NCBI GenBank assembly: GCA_964513565.1
Contig: CAZENE010000006.1
Coordinates: 34,490-98,489, forward strand
Direction: 5' to 3'
Source: Delta-02 sp964513565
GTDB lineage: Bacteria > Desulfobacterota > Syntrophorhabdia > Syntrophorhabdales > Syntrophorhabdaceae
DNA: 64,000 nucleotides
Shown: piece after piece, positions 51,970-60,305 of the stretch
Layout of the letters: every line of letters begins with the position of its first letter
Position numbering within the stretch: the first letter of the stretch is position 1
Made by a program: the position numbers and the translations under genes
The notes under the pieces: generated by a model
Told to the model about the DNA's origin: nothing
The model's input: only the letters and a program-made list of their open reading frames with translations
Databases searched by the model: none

Positions 51970-53184
51970 ATGCCGGGAAAAGGAAAGCTTTTTTGTGGTA
52001 GCTGCATGATGTTTTTTGTTATCTTCGGATGTATTACATTTGTTCAGCAGGGTTATTCTGCGGAAAAACCATCCGTTGCCTGGTACTGGATAAGCGCATC
52101 CACGGAAAAAAGCGGTCTTCCCGGAATGCCGGCGGGTGATGGAGGGACAGGGGCGATGGCCGGTATCGGAAGCCTGTTGGGTATAGGGGCAGGAAGCGGC
52201 CCATCGGGCAAGAGGCTGCATCTTGAGGTGAATTCACCCCGAGTGCTACCCACTGATCCACAGGCCACACATGATATTCCGCCGGTACAGAACATGGGGC
52301 CATCACTTCCGCTCGTTCCTCCCGAGGGCCGAACTTATGAAGGCCGTCCCGGCGAAAGGCCAGAGAAGTTCGAAAAGCCGAAGATGCGCATGGTGATATA
52401 TTGGGGCTGTTCAGAAAATGTCCGGCCCGGACAGCCTTACGTTGTCGATATGGAAAAGGTAAGCCCTGCCGAATTTGGAAAGATATTCCAAGGAAGGCAT
52501 GTACCGGGACATCACAGACTTTCGCCCCGCCCGGGTTGGGCATATGCCGATTGGCCCAACAAGAAGGACGGAAAGCAGGTGCCGGCCAATAGTTCCCTTG
52601 CCGGCAATCATTTCGTTCACGGCAACTATCTGCCGGACATGCGTTTCTCGATCGACCCCGATCACGACTTCTTGATGCCCGTGCAATTCACGTCAAAGAG
52701 AGGAAACCCCCGCGAAAGCTTCTTCTTTGAGTGGAAGAGCATCCCGACCGCAACAGGTTATTTTGCAACTGCCATTGGGCATGACGAAAAGACAGGGACA
52801 ATGGTAATTTGGAGTTCAAGCGATGTCCGTGAAGCGGGCTGGTCACTTCTTGACTATCTTTCCAATGATGATGTCCGGCGGCTCGTCAGGGACAGGATTG
52901 TGATGCCGTCGTCCACGAACCGGTGTGTTATACCCAGGGGGATCTTCAAGGACACGGAAGGTGCGATGATTCAGTTCATAGCATACGGCGATGAACTGAA
53001 TATCGTGTATCCGGCCCGGCCGAAAGACCCGGTATGGGCCGTCAAGGTGCGCAGGAAATCCACTTCAATGCTTCCGCTAATGGAAGTGGCCGACGGAGAG
53101 ACGGCTGCAGGAAGCCAAGTGCAACCTGAGAAAAAAGAAGGCATAACACCCGGCAAAATGTTGAAAGGATTGTTTGGTTTTTGA
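51970..53184 (+). CDS. Exported protein of unknown function with WGC motif
   Basis: A 404-residue protein. ATG at 51970 follows GGAGAAA. The N-terminus (LFCGSCMMFFVIFGCITFVQQGYSA) is a signal peptide. Mature segments include a glycine-rich part (GGTGAMAGIGSLLGIGAGSG), IYWGCSENVRPGQPYVVDM, HFVHGNYLPDMRFSI, and two beta-rich stretches FEWKSIPTATGYFATAIG and VIWSSSDVREAGW. I recall similar exported proteins in other proteobacteria but know no function. It has a consensus promoter, so steady expression is likely. Confidence 0.75.
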   Translation: MPGKGKLFCGSCMMFFVIFGCITFVQQGYSAEKPSVAWYWISASTEKSGLPGMPAGDGGTGAMAGIGSLLGIGAGSGPSGKRLHLEVNSPRVLPTDPQATHDIPPVQNMGPSLPLVPPEGRTYEGRPGERPEKFEKPKMRMVIYWGCSENVRPGQPYVVDMEKVSPAEFGKIFQGRHVPGHHRLSPRPGWAYADWPNKKDGKQVPANSSLAGNHFVHGNYLPDMRFSIDPDHDFLMPVQFTSKRGNPRESFFFEWKSIPTATGYFATAIGHDEKTGTMVIWSSSDVREAGWSLLDYLSNDDVRRLVRDRIVMPSSTNRCVIPRGIFKDTEGAMIQFIAYGDELNIVYPARPKDPVWAVKVRRKSTSMLPLMEVADGETAAGSQVQPEKKEGITPGKMLKGLFGF

Positions 53185-53191
53185 AAGAAAT

Positions 53192-53243
53192 AGTTCTACG
53201 TTCTACCTCTATATTAGATCATAAAAACGTAAAACGTAGAACT
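53192..53243. repeat. Inverted-repeat element 1 between convergent genes
   Basis: AGTTCTACGT (53192-53201) and ACGTAGAACT (53234-53243) form a perfect 10-bp inverted repeat with tandem copies of GTTCTAC and GTAAAAC units between. It fills the gap between two convergent stop codons. Confidence 0.7.
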
Positions 53244-53247
53244 GTCT

Positions 53248-53610
53248 TTACTGGATTCTCAGCCAGTCGAGAGCCTCGTGGTAATCGTAAAAGACCCCGA
53301 GGCCTTTATATCCGGCGCTGTCAAAAATCGCTTTGTACAATTCGGCGTACCGGCGGTTTTCTTCTTTTTCAACGATGGCTGTCATACGTCCTGCATTCGC
53401 CTGCGGGATATCCTGCGCAAGAATGTATGTGCCGGCGATGGATTTCCTGCCGCTGAGCCTCCTTGTATCGAGAAGGACTTTATGCACGCTTTCCGATTGG
53501 ACCGTATCGAGATAATGCCGCAGCGCATTGTTCGAATCACTTGCCTCAAACGTTCCTGCAATCGTGACAATAAGTATATCTTCTTTAAAGTGGGACACTA
53601 ACCGGGTCAT
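53248..53610 (-). CDS. STAS/SpoIIAA-like domain protein
   Basis: A 120-residue protein from the ATG at 53610; a longer in-frame extension lacks a ribosome site. Strand-helix pattern is STAS-like: VSHFKEDILIVTIAGTFEASDSNNALRHYLD, then HKVLLDTRRLSGRKSIAGTY and GLGVFYDYHEALDWLR at the end. Proteins of this type (often annotated SpoIIAA-like or STAS) regulate partners or bind small ligands; the phospho-acceptor Ser of true anti-sigma antagonists is not obvious. Single gene. Confidence 0.65.
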   Translation of the reverse strand: MTRLVSHFKEDILIVTIAGTFEASDSNNALRHYLDTVQSESVHKVLLDTRRLSGRKSIAGTYILAQDIPQANAGRMTAIVEKEENRRYAELYKAIFDSAGYKGLGVFYDYHEALDWLRIQ

Positions 53611-53864
53611 ACGCTCGCTTCCGTATACGGCGATCGATCTTTCATAACTTTCTCCTGAACATGGATTTTCTGAGGTGAACCACGGGGGGACACACTGCCG
53701 GAATAATAGCAACAATTTCCCAAAGGAAAACACGAACGGGAGTTATTTACCGTATCGTGAAGAAAAAGTAAAGACTTTATTACTGTGTAATGTTATTGGA
53801 TATTTCCGTTATAAGACCAAGAGGTTTTTATACATAGATCGAATTTCCGATCGGTGGCCAATCA

Positions 53865-54869
53865 TTACAGAAGTAATAGGCCGAATTCGAGACACTGCAG
53901 CGCTTCATGTGCGAGTTTTTTCCTGTACTCAACATCAAGGTAACGGTTTCGCGCGATCCTCATTTCCGTGAGGGCCATATAGAAGGGGTTGCGCTGTGTT
54001 ATTTCCCGAAAAACACCGGCCGGATCATGAAAACGGGAAGCATACTGGGAAAAGAAATGTGTAATATAAGGCTCGCTTGCATACTTGTTCCCTGTTCTCC
54101 AGAGAAAAGCGTGCTTGATCTCGGCGCATACCATCCCCAGGTCAAAAACGGCATCAGCCTCTTTCATTCTTTCAAGGTCTATGGCAACGACATCTCCTTT
54201 ATCTGTGAATATAAAATTGGTCGGCGTTGGGTCTCCGTGCACGATGCCTGCCTTCGATGTCTTCATTGCGCTGCCGCCGAGCCATACGTCGCGGATGCCC
54301 AGGTACTTATCGCGGTGGAGTGGCGCGACAATATTATCGCTGCAAAGGGTATCCAGTATTTTATGGAAATACGCGCTTTGCGGCTTGAGGTCTACATAGG
54401 AGGAGCGGACGGTTGTTCTGTGTAAGGCAAAAAAGAATGATGCGAGTTCCGATAACTTGATTTCAAGGCACCTGGTCCTCCCCTCATAAATGGCGCCTTT
54501 GAAATAATGGTCGAGATCCCGACCGTCAACAAATTCTTCAATAAGGGCGAGGCCTATTTTTCTTTCACGCGATATCGGGCGCACGACAAAATGTGGGGGA
54601 GTATCGAAACCGAAGGACCGGATTGCCTTCAAATTATCATATTCAACGATTCGTGATACCTGTTTCAATCTGTCGCATCCACCGGTATCGAAGAATTTTC
54701 CGATCAGCGCTTTACCCGTTCTCTCCTCGGTATACTTGTAGACCGTATTGCGCGACATTCTGCTTACGTGGAAGATCGGATCGGCAATATCGGGGAAAGC
54801 CCGTGAGGCGAGTATATCATAAAGGGGATCGGCTGGTCCCAGTATTCCGAGGTACTCTTCTATCATCAT
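53865..54869 (-). CDS. APH/CHK-type kinase-fold phosphotransferase
   Basis: A 334-residue kinase-fold protein. The N lobe carries KALIGKFF with the ATP-binding Lys; the catalytic loop is IVHGDPTPTNFIF (HGDXXXXN) and the metal-binding Asp is in VVAIDLERMK. It belongs to the aminoglycoside phosphotransferase/choline kinase/LPS-core kinase superfamily. Resistance is not implied; the helical segments and ALIEEFVDGRDLDHYFKG more resemble sugar or lipid-sugar kinases. Substrate unknown. The 53611-53864 gap downstream shows no gene. Confidence 0.85.
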   Translation of the reverse strand: MMIEEYLGILGPADPLYDILASRAFPDIADPIFHVSRMSRNTVYKYTEERTGKALIGKFFDTGGCDRLKQVSRIVEYDNLKAIRSFGFDTPPHFVVRPISRERKIGLALIEEFVDGRDLDHYFKGAIYEGRTRCLEIKLSELASFFFALHRTTVRSSYVDLKPQSAYFHKILDTLCSDNIVAPLHRDKYLGIRDVWLGGSAMKTSKAGIVHGDPTPTNFIFTDKGDVVAIDLERMKEADAVFDLGMVCAEIKHAFLWRTGNKYASEPYITHFFSQYASRFHDPAGVFREITQRNPFYMALTEMRIARNRYLDVEYRKKLAHEALQCLEFGLLLL

Positions 54870-55029
54870 TCTCTCGAATATATATCAATTGCGGAGAAAC
54901 GTCTGTCGCCGACGCAACGATTTTCCTGTCATCATACATGATGTTCAGAAATTGTCAACCTGTGATTGAAAATCAGCGACTTTGCGGTTATTATGGATGG
55001 TTGGAAAATATCACGAGGAGAGGGTTGTA

Positions 55030-55647
55030 ATGAAAGACTGGAATGAAAAGATCCACCAGTTTGATCTTGCCGGTAAACCTCTTGCCGCGGCGCTTCTGAG
55101 TGAGGCCCCGCACAATATCGAGACGATCGAACGTACTTACGGATTTTCCCTCGATGCCGGCGATTCCCTCGAAAGCATGCTCGACACAGCCATCGTCGCC
55201 GATACCCTCTGCCTTTTGTTGCCTCCCTTGATCGCCGCGCAGGGACAGGATAGTGCGAATGGCTCCTTTCCCAGGGACAGGATCCTTGCCTTTGTATGTG
55301 CAATATGGTTTTTCACAAGCGTGATCCCCCGGCTTGAAGGGGAAGGCCAACCCATGGATATTGTCAGGCTGTCGGACCAGATCGGGTCAGTTCTCTTTGA
55401 ACCATACGGCGAGGAGAACGGGACGGGTCTTGTGAAGATCGGGATCCAGTACTGGAAAGAGCTGGGGACGCACGCACCGTCATCTGTCATTGAATGGCAC
55501 AAGTCATTTGGACAGATGATTTTTATTCATTACGAGTCGTTGATAGACGAAACGATCGATCTGGGAGACCTTGACGTTAAATCGACGATAGGCAAAATGG
55601 TTACGGTTTTTCTTTCGATGAGCTTGCAGCCTTCCCGAGGCAATTAA
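55030..55647 (+). CDS. Hypothetical helical protein
   Basis: A 205-residue, mostly helical and acidic protein from ATG 55030, which follows GAGGAGAGGG. Segments such as DSLESMLDTAIVADTLCLLLPPLIAAQG and IRLSDQIGSV-like EGQPMDIVRLSDQIGSVLF are well formed, with no signal peptide. I do not recognise a family. It lies divergent from the kinase-fold gene. Probably a real cytoplasmic protein because of composition, length and ribosome site. Confidence 0.7.
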   Translation: MKDWNEKIHQFDLAGKPLAAALLSEAPHNIETIERTYGFSLDAGDSLESMLDTAIVADTLCLLLPPLIAAQGQDSANGSFPRDRILAFVCAIWFFTSVIPRLEGEGQPMDIVRLSDQIGSVLFEPYGEENGTGLVKIGIQYWKELGTHAPSSVIEWHKSFGQMIFIHYESLIDETIDLGDLDVKSTIGKMVTVFLSMSLQPSRGN

Positions 55648-55651
55648 GAGC

Positions 55652-55724
55652 AGTTCTACGTTCTACGTTAAAAAATAAATAATGCCTTAAACCAGGTTTT
55701 TAACGAATATTAGAACGTAGAACT
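55652..55724. repeat. Inverted-repeat element 2 between convergent genes
   Basis: AGTTCTACGTTCTA (55652-55665) and TAGAACGTAGAACT (55711-55724) are a perfect 14-bp inverted repeat around an A/T-rich centre. It fills the gap between the convergent gene ends at 55647 and 55734, and its arms match those of the element at 53192. Confidence 0.8.
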
Positions 55725-55733
55725 AGGCCCATT

Positions 55734-56564
55734 TCATTCCTTGTATATAACGGTGCCGACCGTTTCGCCGTTCAACGCGCGTGTGATATTCCCGGCCTCG
55801 AGCCCGTTAATAACAATGATGTTGTCCAGCACTTCGCTGTTTTGAAGGATTTCGAGACAGGGTCGCTCTATGACAAGGTCGTCCTGATCCTTTTCGATCA
55901 GGCTTTTTGCTCCTATTTGGGGAATAAAGGTTTCTTCGGGGTTCTTCTTGGGATCGCCTGTATATAATCCATTTTCATCCTTGATGAAAATACATTTCCG
56001 CGCGCCGATGAGGTCTGCCATGATGATCGTGCCCACGTCCGTGCGATGTACGGGAATCCTGCCTTTGGCCGGGGGAATTGCGAAATAATCGTACGGCGGC
56101 ATGCCGTGCATGACGGGGATGCATCCTTGCACGAAATAGTTCCAGAGCTTGACGATCTCGTCGTGTCCGATCTTGATCCCGCCATGAGGGGCCAAAAGCG
56201 TACTTACGAGAAGTGCGTTTTGCTCGGATATGGAATTACCGAACTTGGCAAGGATTCCGGTCGGCATACCCAATTCAAGGCCTATAGTATAGATGTGACG
56301 GCTTCTCGTACCGCCCCCTGTTGTTATCAGCATCTTATGATCGTTCTTATTTGCGGCGATCTCATCTATAATTGCCGGTAGCGTCTTCGCGCCGCGGTCA
56401 CAGATAGATTGGCCTCCGACCTTGAGAATGTTCACGTCAGGGAAAAGTTTTTTCTGAGGAGCGATGGAAAGTCCATCGATAAATGATCTGCTGACGAGGC
56501 TCTCCCCCATCAGTTTGCTCTTTATATGCAGACGTTTGCCGTCACGTTCCCGTATCAATGTCAT
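55734..56564 (-). CDS. Molybdenum-storage-protein-like amino-acid-kinase-fold protein
   Basis: A 276-residue protein of the amino acid kinase fold. Compared from memory with Azotobacter MosA/MosB it shares VNILKVGGQSICDRGA, MLITTGGGTRSRHIYTIGLELGMPTG, IPVHRTDVGTIIMADLIGA, the DENGLYTGDP turn and VINGLEAGNITRALNGETVGTVI. MoSto packs polyoxomolybdate or tungstate clusters inside a hexamer using ATP. UMP kinase is the nearest alternative but lacks this RSRH pattern. Context supports metal handling: moeA and tungsten-dependent bamB lie within 8 kb. Single gene just upstream of the TiaS-like pair on the same strand. Confidence 0.82.
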   Translation of the reverse strand: MTLIRERDGKRLHIKSKLMGESLVSRSFIDGLSIAPQKKLFPDVNILKVGGQSICDRGAKTLPAIIDEIAANKNDHKMLITTGGGTRSRHIYTIGLELGMPTGILAKFGNSISEQNALLVSTLLAPHGGIKIGHDEIVKLWNYFVQGCIPVMHGMPPYDYFAIPPAKGRIPVHRTDVGTIIMADLIGARKCIFIKDENGLYTGDPKKNPEETFIPQIGAKSLIEKDQDDLVIERPCLEILQNSEVLDNIIVINGLEAGNITRALNGETVGTVIYKE

Positions 56565-56622
56565 CAGTCGGGCCGCCCCTTAGAGTATAGTTTCTGTCCG
56601 TCCCGGGATCCGAGCACGCAGA

Positions 56623-56850
56623 TCACTCCTTGATCTCTATGTCATCATCCTTATATTTTTTGTCACCGTGCGTAAGCAGGATCAGTTCGGCACCGACAGC
56701 GGCCGAGATCTGTTCTAGTTCGCTTCGCCGAAGATGCTTGCCGTAGACCTTCAAGCTTACGTCCGCTACGGCGACAAGTTTAAAGCGCGGCTGTTTTTTT
56801 CCTTCACCCGCCTTCAGTCTTTCCCGATAAAAAATTTTTCCCGGCATCTT
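56623..56850 (-). CDS. Hypothetical small protein downstream of the TiaS-like gene
   Basis: A 75-residue protein. ATG at 56850 follows GGGGGG; it overlaps the end of the TiaS-like gene by 47 bases in another frame. The sequence (FKLVAVADVSLKVYGKHLRRSELEQISAAVGAELILLTHG) has a strand-helix-strand pattern and a Lys/Asp-rich tail. No family recognised. Overlap and ribosome site suggest translation with the upstream gene and perhaps shared function. Confidence 0.65.
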   Translation of the reverse strand, partial: KMPGKIFYRERLKAGEGKKQPRFKLVAVADVSLKVYGKHLRRSELEQISAAVGAELILLTHGDKKYKDDDIEIKE

Positions 56851-57583
56851 GGCCCCCCTTAGTTTTGGTCTTGCTCCTTTTTCTGCCGAGGGATTCCCAG
56901 TGATGCGGGCCTTTCGCGGCCACGGGCAGTACCGCCTTGCCACCGAGGAGCCTAGGCCGTAACCAGTCTGACGTGTCGATCTTATCCCCAGGAGCGGGTA
57001 CGTTCGCATCCCTCTCGGTGGAAATTACCAGTATTCCTGACTTAACCAGGTCTTCCACGGTCACTATCCGGGGGAAATCCCTCAAGCCCTTGTACCCGAT
57101 AAGTCTACCACTCCATCCATGGGCCGTCAATCCCACGGCGGCGGCGGCCCCGATTATGCCGTCCGATGTCCCGCCGTGACCTGACAGGTGCGCTCCACGC
57201 GCCGCATTCATTGCCTCCTTCTGGGTCGCGACCCTGCATGTCGCGTCAAGGCCGAAACGGGTGAGTTCCCGCAAGGCGGGATCTCCCTCGGATATTACGC
57301 ACAGGCCGGGGTCGCTGCCCGGCAATGCGTGTTTCTCGATATGCCGGACGGCATTGCCGATGAGCAGGGGAAGTAAACTCGTGTCAATACATTCCAGTAC
57401 GGCGCATGCCGAACTATTATGTGATGTATAGGGGATGACAGGGTCCACAAGAAGCTGCTGCCGCACGACGCCCCATATCCGGCATCCCTCGGGAAGGGCA
57501 TTCTCAAACCAGCGTGCCAGTTTGCCGGTGCCCCGGTCGGCATCTATCGTGTCTGTATCGTCAAAGCCAATATATATTTTCAT
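56804..57583 (-). CDS. TiaS-like protein (agmatinylcytidine synthetase N-terminal domain type)
   Basis: A 259-residue protein beginning KIYIGFDDTDTIDADRGTGKLARWF, the IDDTD-type start of TiaS/ThiI-related ATP-dependent enzymes, then VVRQQLLVDPVIPYTSHNSSACAVL, GLDATCRVATQKEAM and GHGGTSDGIIGAAAAVGLTAHG. Archaeal TiaS attaches agmatine to C34 of tRNA-Ile2; bacteria use TilS, and this protein lacks the C-terminal OB and zinc domains, so the reaction must differ. Ribosome site AGGA. Clustered with the MoSto-like and small protein genes; role unknown. Confidence 0.75.
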   Translation of the reverse strand: MKIYIGFDDTDTIDADRGTGKLARWFENALPEGCRIWGVVRQQLLVDPVIPYTSHNSSACAVLECIDTSLLPLLIGNAVRHIEKHALPGSDPGLCVISEGDPALRELTRFGLDATCRVATQKEAMNAARGAHLSGHGGTSDGIIGAAAAVGLTAHGWSGRLIGYKGLRDFPRIVTVEDLVKSGILVISTERDANVPAPGDKIDTSDWLRPRLLGGKAVLPVAAKGPHHWESLGRKRSKTKTKGGQDAGKNFLSGKTEGG

Positions 57584-57667
57584 AAAATGTCCTGTAAAAT
57601 ACGAGTCAACGGGTAATAGGTAAGGGTATTATCATTTATCCATAATATACTAACACTATTCTACAAA

Positions 57668-57698
57668 AGAAAGGGGCTGCAAACGCGGCCCCTTTTTA
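57668..57698 (-). terminator. Terminator downstream of the porin gene
   Basis: AAAGGGGC / GCCCCTTT stem with a 10-base loop; on the minus strand it is followed by CTTTTG after the T's of the stem. It lies 23 bases after the porin stop. Confidence 0.75.
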
Positions 57699-57720
57699 AT
57701 AGTGCAGTCCAGCAAATTTT

Positions 57721-58986
57721 TTAAAAGAAGTACCATGCTGCCACTTTGTACTGGTCAAGGGTGCCATTCGGACCTGTGCCATTTGTGCCGCCCGGGCCTA
57801 TGCCGTTATAACTGGTGTAAACCCTCAGCCACTCGGCACCAAGTCTGACAGCCTGGTTCACATTCCAAAGGAGGTTCACGGCATAGCTCTGTTGCATGTT
57901 GATCAGGTCGCGGGCTGCCGCGCTGTTGCTTCGGGCCCACTGGCTGTAATTGTACTTATTATATCCGTACAATGCATTGGCCGACAGGCTGTCCGTGATC
58001 CACCAGGAGAGCTGGGAGAGCAGGCCGAAGACCGTCGGCGCTGCTGCATCGTGGTCCGGCCGGAAATAGGAGCCGTTGCTCGTCCCTCCTGTGCCCAACC
58101 ACTGGTTGCCCTTCACATTCTGGCCGAGATAGATATTGCCGTTGAGAAGGACCGCCATTGCCTTGTTTCCATTTTTTTCGGGAATGATCGGCAGTGAATA
58201 CCTGAATGCGGCGATCCAGGCGTCAACCGTATCATCCTTAAATTCGCCGGCATCTGTATAGGTTTTCTTCTCCCTGCCATAATATCCGCCAACTGCCAAT
58301 TTGAGATTGTTGGGTCCGATCTTGCCGCAGCGGTCGGACCAGTATGCGATCTCGCCCTGAACTCCCGGCCAGTCGCTTCTGGCGTAGTCGTCATTGTACT
58401 GGCGAACATAGGCGCCAGTGCCTGTGCCTGCCCATTCCGTCGCAGAAGTGACACCGACCATTGCGTTGAACTCTTTCGTGAAGAAGTACCGGAGTGCGAT
58501 CTGCGGTGTTCTGATGCCCCTCAGATACTGGCTGAAATCACCGGTGCCCAGCCAGACGCCGTAGTACGGCATGCCCCACTGCTGCCAATTCTGACCGATC
58601 ATCAACTCTGCCTTGTCCCATCTCAGATTCATAAAAGCGTGCCGCAACTGGAAGCCGCCGTAGGAGTTACCTGTTCTTACTCCGCGGAAATCGCCTTCGA
58701 TAAAGGCTTTTGTCTTGGCTCCCCACAGATCGGGACCCTTGACAAGGAAGTTAAAGCGTGTTTCGGCAGCCGTCATAAAGGTGTTGCTGTATTCGTCACC
58801 AAAGCTACCTTCCCTGAAGCTTTTGTTTGCATCTGCGTGGTTATTCTGCGTTGAAAAACCCAGGTCGTATTTCACGAAGCCGCCAAATGAAACATCGTAT
58901 TTGCTCGAAACACTGCCGGCATTGGCGAGAACCGGAATCATGATGCATAGGACGAACAGACAGAACAAAAGGTTTTTTTTCATCAT
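57721..58986 (-). CDS. Outer-membrane porin-like protein
   Basis: A 421-residue protein with a signal peptide (MKKNLLFCLFVLCIMIPVLANA). The mature sequence alternates polar and aromatic residues in beta-strand fashion (for example VSFGGFVKYDLGF, SYGGFQLRHAFMNLRW) and ends in the aromatic beta-signal YKVAAWYFF, typical of outer-membrane barrels. It is likely a trimeric or monomeric porin for small molecules, perhaps aromatic acids given the bam genes, but that is inference. Ribosome site GGGAGG. A divergent promoter region separates it from the radical SAM gene. Confidence 0.85.
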   Translation of the reverse strand: MMKKNLLFCLFVLCIMIPVLANAGSVSSKYDVSFGGFVKYDLGFSTQNNHADANKSFREGSFGDEYSNTFMTAAETRFNFLVKGPDLWGAKTKAFIEGDFRGVRTGNSYGGFQLRHAFMNLRWDKAELMIGQNWQQWGMPYYGVWLGTGDFSQYLRGIRTPQIALRYFFTKEFNAMVGVTSATEWAGTGTGAYVRQYNDDYARSDWPGVQGEIAYWSDRCGKIGPNNLKLAVGGYYGREKKTYTDAGEFKDDTVDAWIAAFRYSLPIIPEKNGNKAMAVLLNGNIYLGQNVKGNQWLGTGGTSNGSYFRPDHDAAAPTVFGLLSQLSWWITDSLSANALYGYNKYNYSQWARSNSAAARDLINMQQSYAVNLLWNVNQAVRLGAEWLRVYTSYNGIGPGGTNGTGPNGTLDQYKVAAWYFF

Positions 58987-59133
58987 TCAATACCTCCCTC
59001 TATGAATTGGATAATAGCGTCAAAAGCGTTAATATCTACTTGTCGCGGACAATTTATCATAATAATGAAGAAAAACCAATAGATTTGGTAAATAGAGTGA
59101 AAATAAGATAAAAAAAAACCAATAATAACTAGT

Positions 59134-59148
59134 AGTATATAATACTAA
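59134..59148. promoter_or_regulatory. Palindrome between divergent porin and radical SAM genes
   Basis: TAGTAT-ATA-ATACTA is a perfect 15-base palindrome in an A/T-rich divergent promoter region, 11 bases before the -35 box at 59159. A possible operator; no regulator is known. Confidence 0.4.
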
Positions 59149-59158
59149 CCAAAACAGT

Positions 59159-59187
59159 TTGACTAATCGCGCCTGATTCTTTTAAAT
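59159..59187 (+). promoter_or_regulatory. Sigma70 promoter of the radical SAM/SPASM gene
   Basis: TTGACT (59159-59164) and TTAAAT (59182-59187) with 17 bases between, 22 bases before the start at 59209. Confidence 0.55.
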
Positions 59188-59208
59188 AATAACCTAACGA
59201 GGCAAGTG

Positions 59209-60301
59209 ATGGAAAGCGGATTCAAAACAGAATTATCTGGAAAAGGCAGGGTGGAGGACAGAAGGGTGGCAGGATTACCGGGTTGGGAAAAGTTCCCGCT
59301 TTTCTGGTTCCTCCAGTTCCTGTCATACAGGTGTACACGGTCATGTGAGTATTGCTACGCCTTTAACCAAATGGGTAATAGCAACATGACGGAAATGAGT
59401 AATGACACGTTTGCCCGGCTTCTTGACTGGATCCCGGAGGTCTGGGCGGTTAACAATACAAAGGTGAATGTCTTAGTTTTCCTCGGCGGGGAGCCACTGT
59501 TACGGACGGACAGGATAAGGAAAGTAATGGGTTCGGTTTTAAAAGCCACCAGCGGGATGCAGGGAAATATGTGTACCAATGGGGACCTTGTGGACTCTAT
59601 CAATTGGGATGATCTTGAACATATTCACTGGATATCCATGAATATCACCGACATACCACTTAAGGAACTGGGGCGGAGGATGAAAATAGTGGCGGAAAGG
59701 TCAAATGTGATCAATCAGACCATCCTTGCCACCCTGGATGAATATAATCTGGAACGCGTCCTTGATATAACGAGGTTCGGGATAGAAAACGGTTACCAAC
59801 TCCGCTATTACAGAAACCTTTACAGGGGGATGGACCCTGCCTACAAAAAAATGCTGCTGGCAAGGTATCATGGGTTGTGCACTTGAGGACTACGTGGTAC
59901 GGGGATACAACGTCCATACGACGTTTCTCGTCGATTTCCTGATCTCGTCCTGGACGCTGGAGGCTTCGCCTTATCCCTGCGGCAAGAGGATGGCCGCTGT
60001 CTTTCCCGACGGGACAATCGGGCCGTGTATCAGGAACCATTCGTTCAAATCCGGAACGATCTACGATCAAAATCCCCTGGCTAAGATCCAGTGTTATGAT
60101 TTCCATTATGATATCAGAAGGCCTGACCTGCCCGATGAATGCAAGGCATGCGATTCGAGGATGGCCTGCCATGCGGGATGCCCGAATGATAAGCGTATTT
60201 TTACCGGTGGTACGCTGGGAAAATCAGTTCTTTGTGAGGTTCACAGGGAAATAATCCCGCGTTTGAGACGCCTTGATGCAATGATGCTTGATCGATCTTA
60301 A
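59209..60301 (+). pseudogene. Radical SAM/SPASM protein gene with a single frameshift
   Basis: ATG 59209 (GAGG upstream) opens a radical SAM domain with CTRSCEYC (CX3CX2C) and FLGGEPLL. This frame stops at 59886 right after LLARYHGLC. From about 59879 another frame continues LEDYVVRGYNVHTT and the SPASM cluster cysteines: CGKRMAAVFPDGTIGPC and CKACDSRMACHAGC. Joined with one added base near 59879 the product would be a normal protein of about 364 residues. Related radical SAM proteins modify peptides or accompany aldehyde ferredoxin oxidoreductase genes, but no target is identified. Could be a sequence error. Confidence 0.8.
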
Positions 60302-60305
60302 CGAT

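Noticed and set aside
53865..54869. Antibiotic (aminoglycoside) resistance kinase
   Set aside because: Only the shared kinase-fold motifs match; nothing in sequence or context points to antibiotic modification.
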